Below are positions 12,943-12,953 of a stretch of 12,953 bases of DNA, in pieces (within the stretch, counting starts at the first letter, position 1; the number at the start of each line of letters is the position of its first letter). This stretch comes from an uncultured Oscillospiraceae bacterium. GTDB taxonomy: Bacteria; Bacillota; Clostridia; Oscillospirales; Oscillospiraceae. The translations under genes were made by a program, and so were the position numbers. A model generated the notes under the pieces. That model did no database searches and was not told the origin of the DNA. It saw only the letters and a program-made list of their open reading frames with translations. The stretch lies in contig CAAFMG010000010.1 of the NCBI GenBank assembly GCA_900763965.1, forward strand, positions 1-12,953, read 5' to 3'.

Positions 12943-12953
12943 CCTGAAGGGCA

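Noticed and set aside
12807..12953. Minus-strand open frames entering from the right edge
   Set aside because: One frame reads through the palindrome to a TAA and another reads through the terminator hairpin. Neither gives a recognisable protein, so no partial CDS is claimed.

Overview
The window looks like chromosome from a low-motility, gut-type Firmicute of the class Clostridia (Oscillospiraceae/Ruminococcaceae-like). The reasons are the ylxM-ffh-rpsP-khpA gene order, strong AGGAGG-type ribosome binding sites, perfect sigma-A promoters (TTGACA-17-TATAAT), moderately high GC coding sequence with AT-rich spacers, and the CotH/VTC/DUF4956 cluster often seen in clostridia. This placement is inference; no rRNA or other taxonomic marker is present.

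Layout, left to right. (1) 1-2162, minus strand: a housekeeping operon read ylxM -> ffh -> rpsP -> khpA (khpA runs off the left edge), driven by a perfect-consensus extended -10 promoter with a hairpin at the predicted mRNA 5' end. It couples SRP-dependent protein targeting with ribosome assembly. (2) 2210-6153, minus strand: a tightly packed four-gene operon, GNAT acetyltransferase -> CotH-kinase-like membrane protein -> VTC-domain (polyphosphate-polymerase-like) protein -> DUF4956 membrane protein. The first gene has its own promoter, and gaps or overlaps are 10-23 bases. This is the best candidate for an incompletely described system: a surface-exposed CotH protein, a cytosolic VTC tunnel enzyme and a multi-pass membrane partner. 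(3) 6272-6744, plus strand: a small 77-residue hypothetical gene with its own promoter and two tandem intrinsic terminators. (4) 6750-6912: a non-coding, fully palindromic 163-base MITE-like element flanked by TA, whose edge supplies the last base of the stop codon of the next gene. (5) 6912-8688, minus strand: a membrane-anchored protein with helical repeats, a chitobiase-type domain and leucine-rich repeats. (6) 8735-9577, plus strand: a divergently transcribed metal-dependent amidohydrolase. A bidirectional terminator separates it from the next, convergent operon. (7) 9622-12786, minus strand: a zinc/manganese ABC uptake operon, znuA -> znuC -> znuB, with 4-base ATGA overlaps, followed by the tRNA methyltransferase gene trmO starting two bases after znuB. 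(8) 12787-12953: the znu leader, a minus-strand terminator for an operon beyond the right edge, and a perfect AT-rich palindrome.

Every sizeable stretch is accounted for. The one gap over 300 bases between genes (6576-6911) is filled by the two terminators and the palindromic element. No tRNA, rRNA, CRISPR, transposase or prophage gene was seen.
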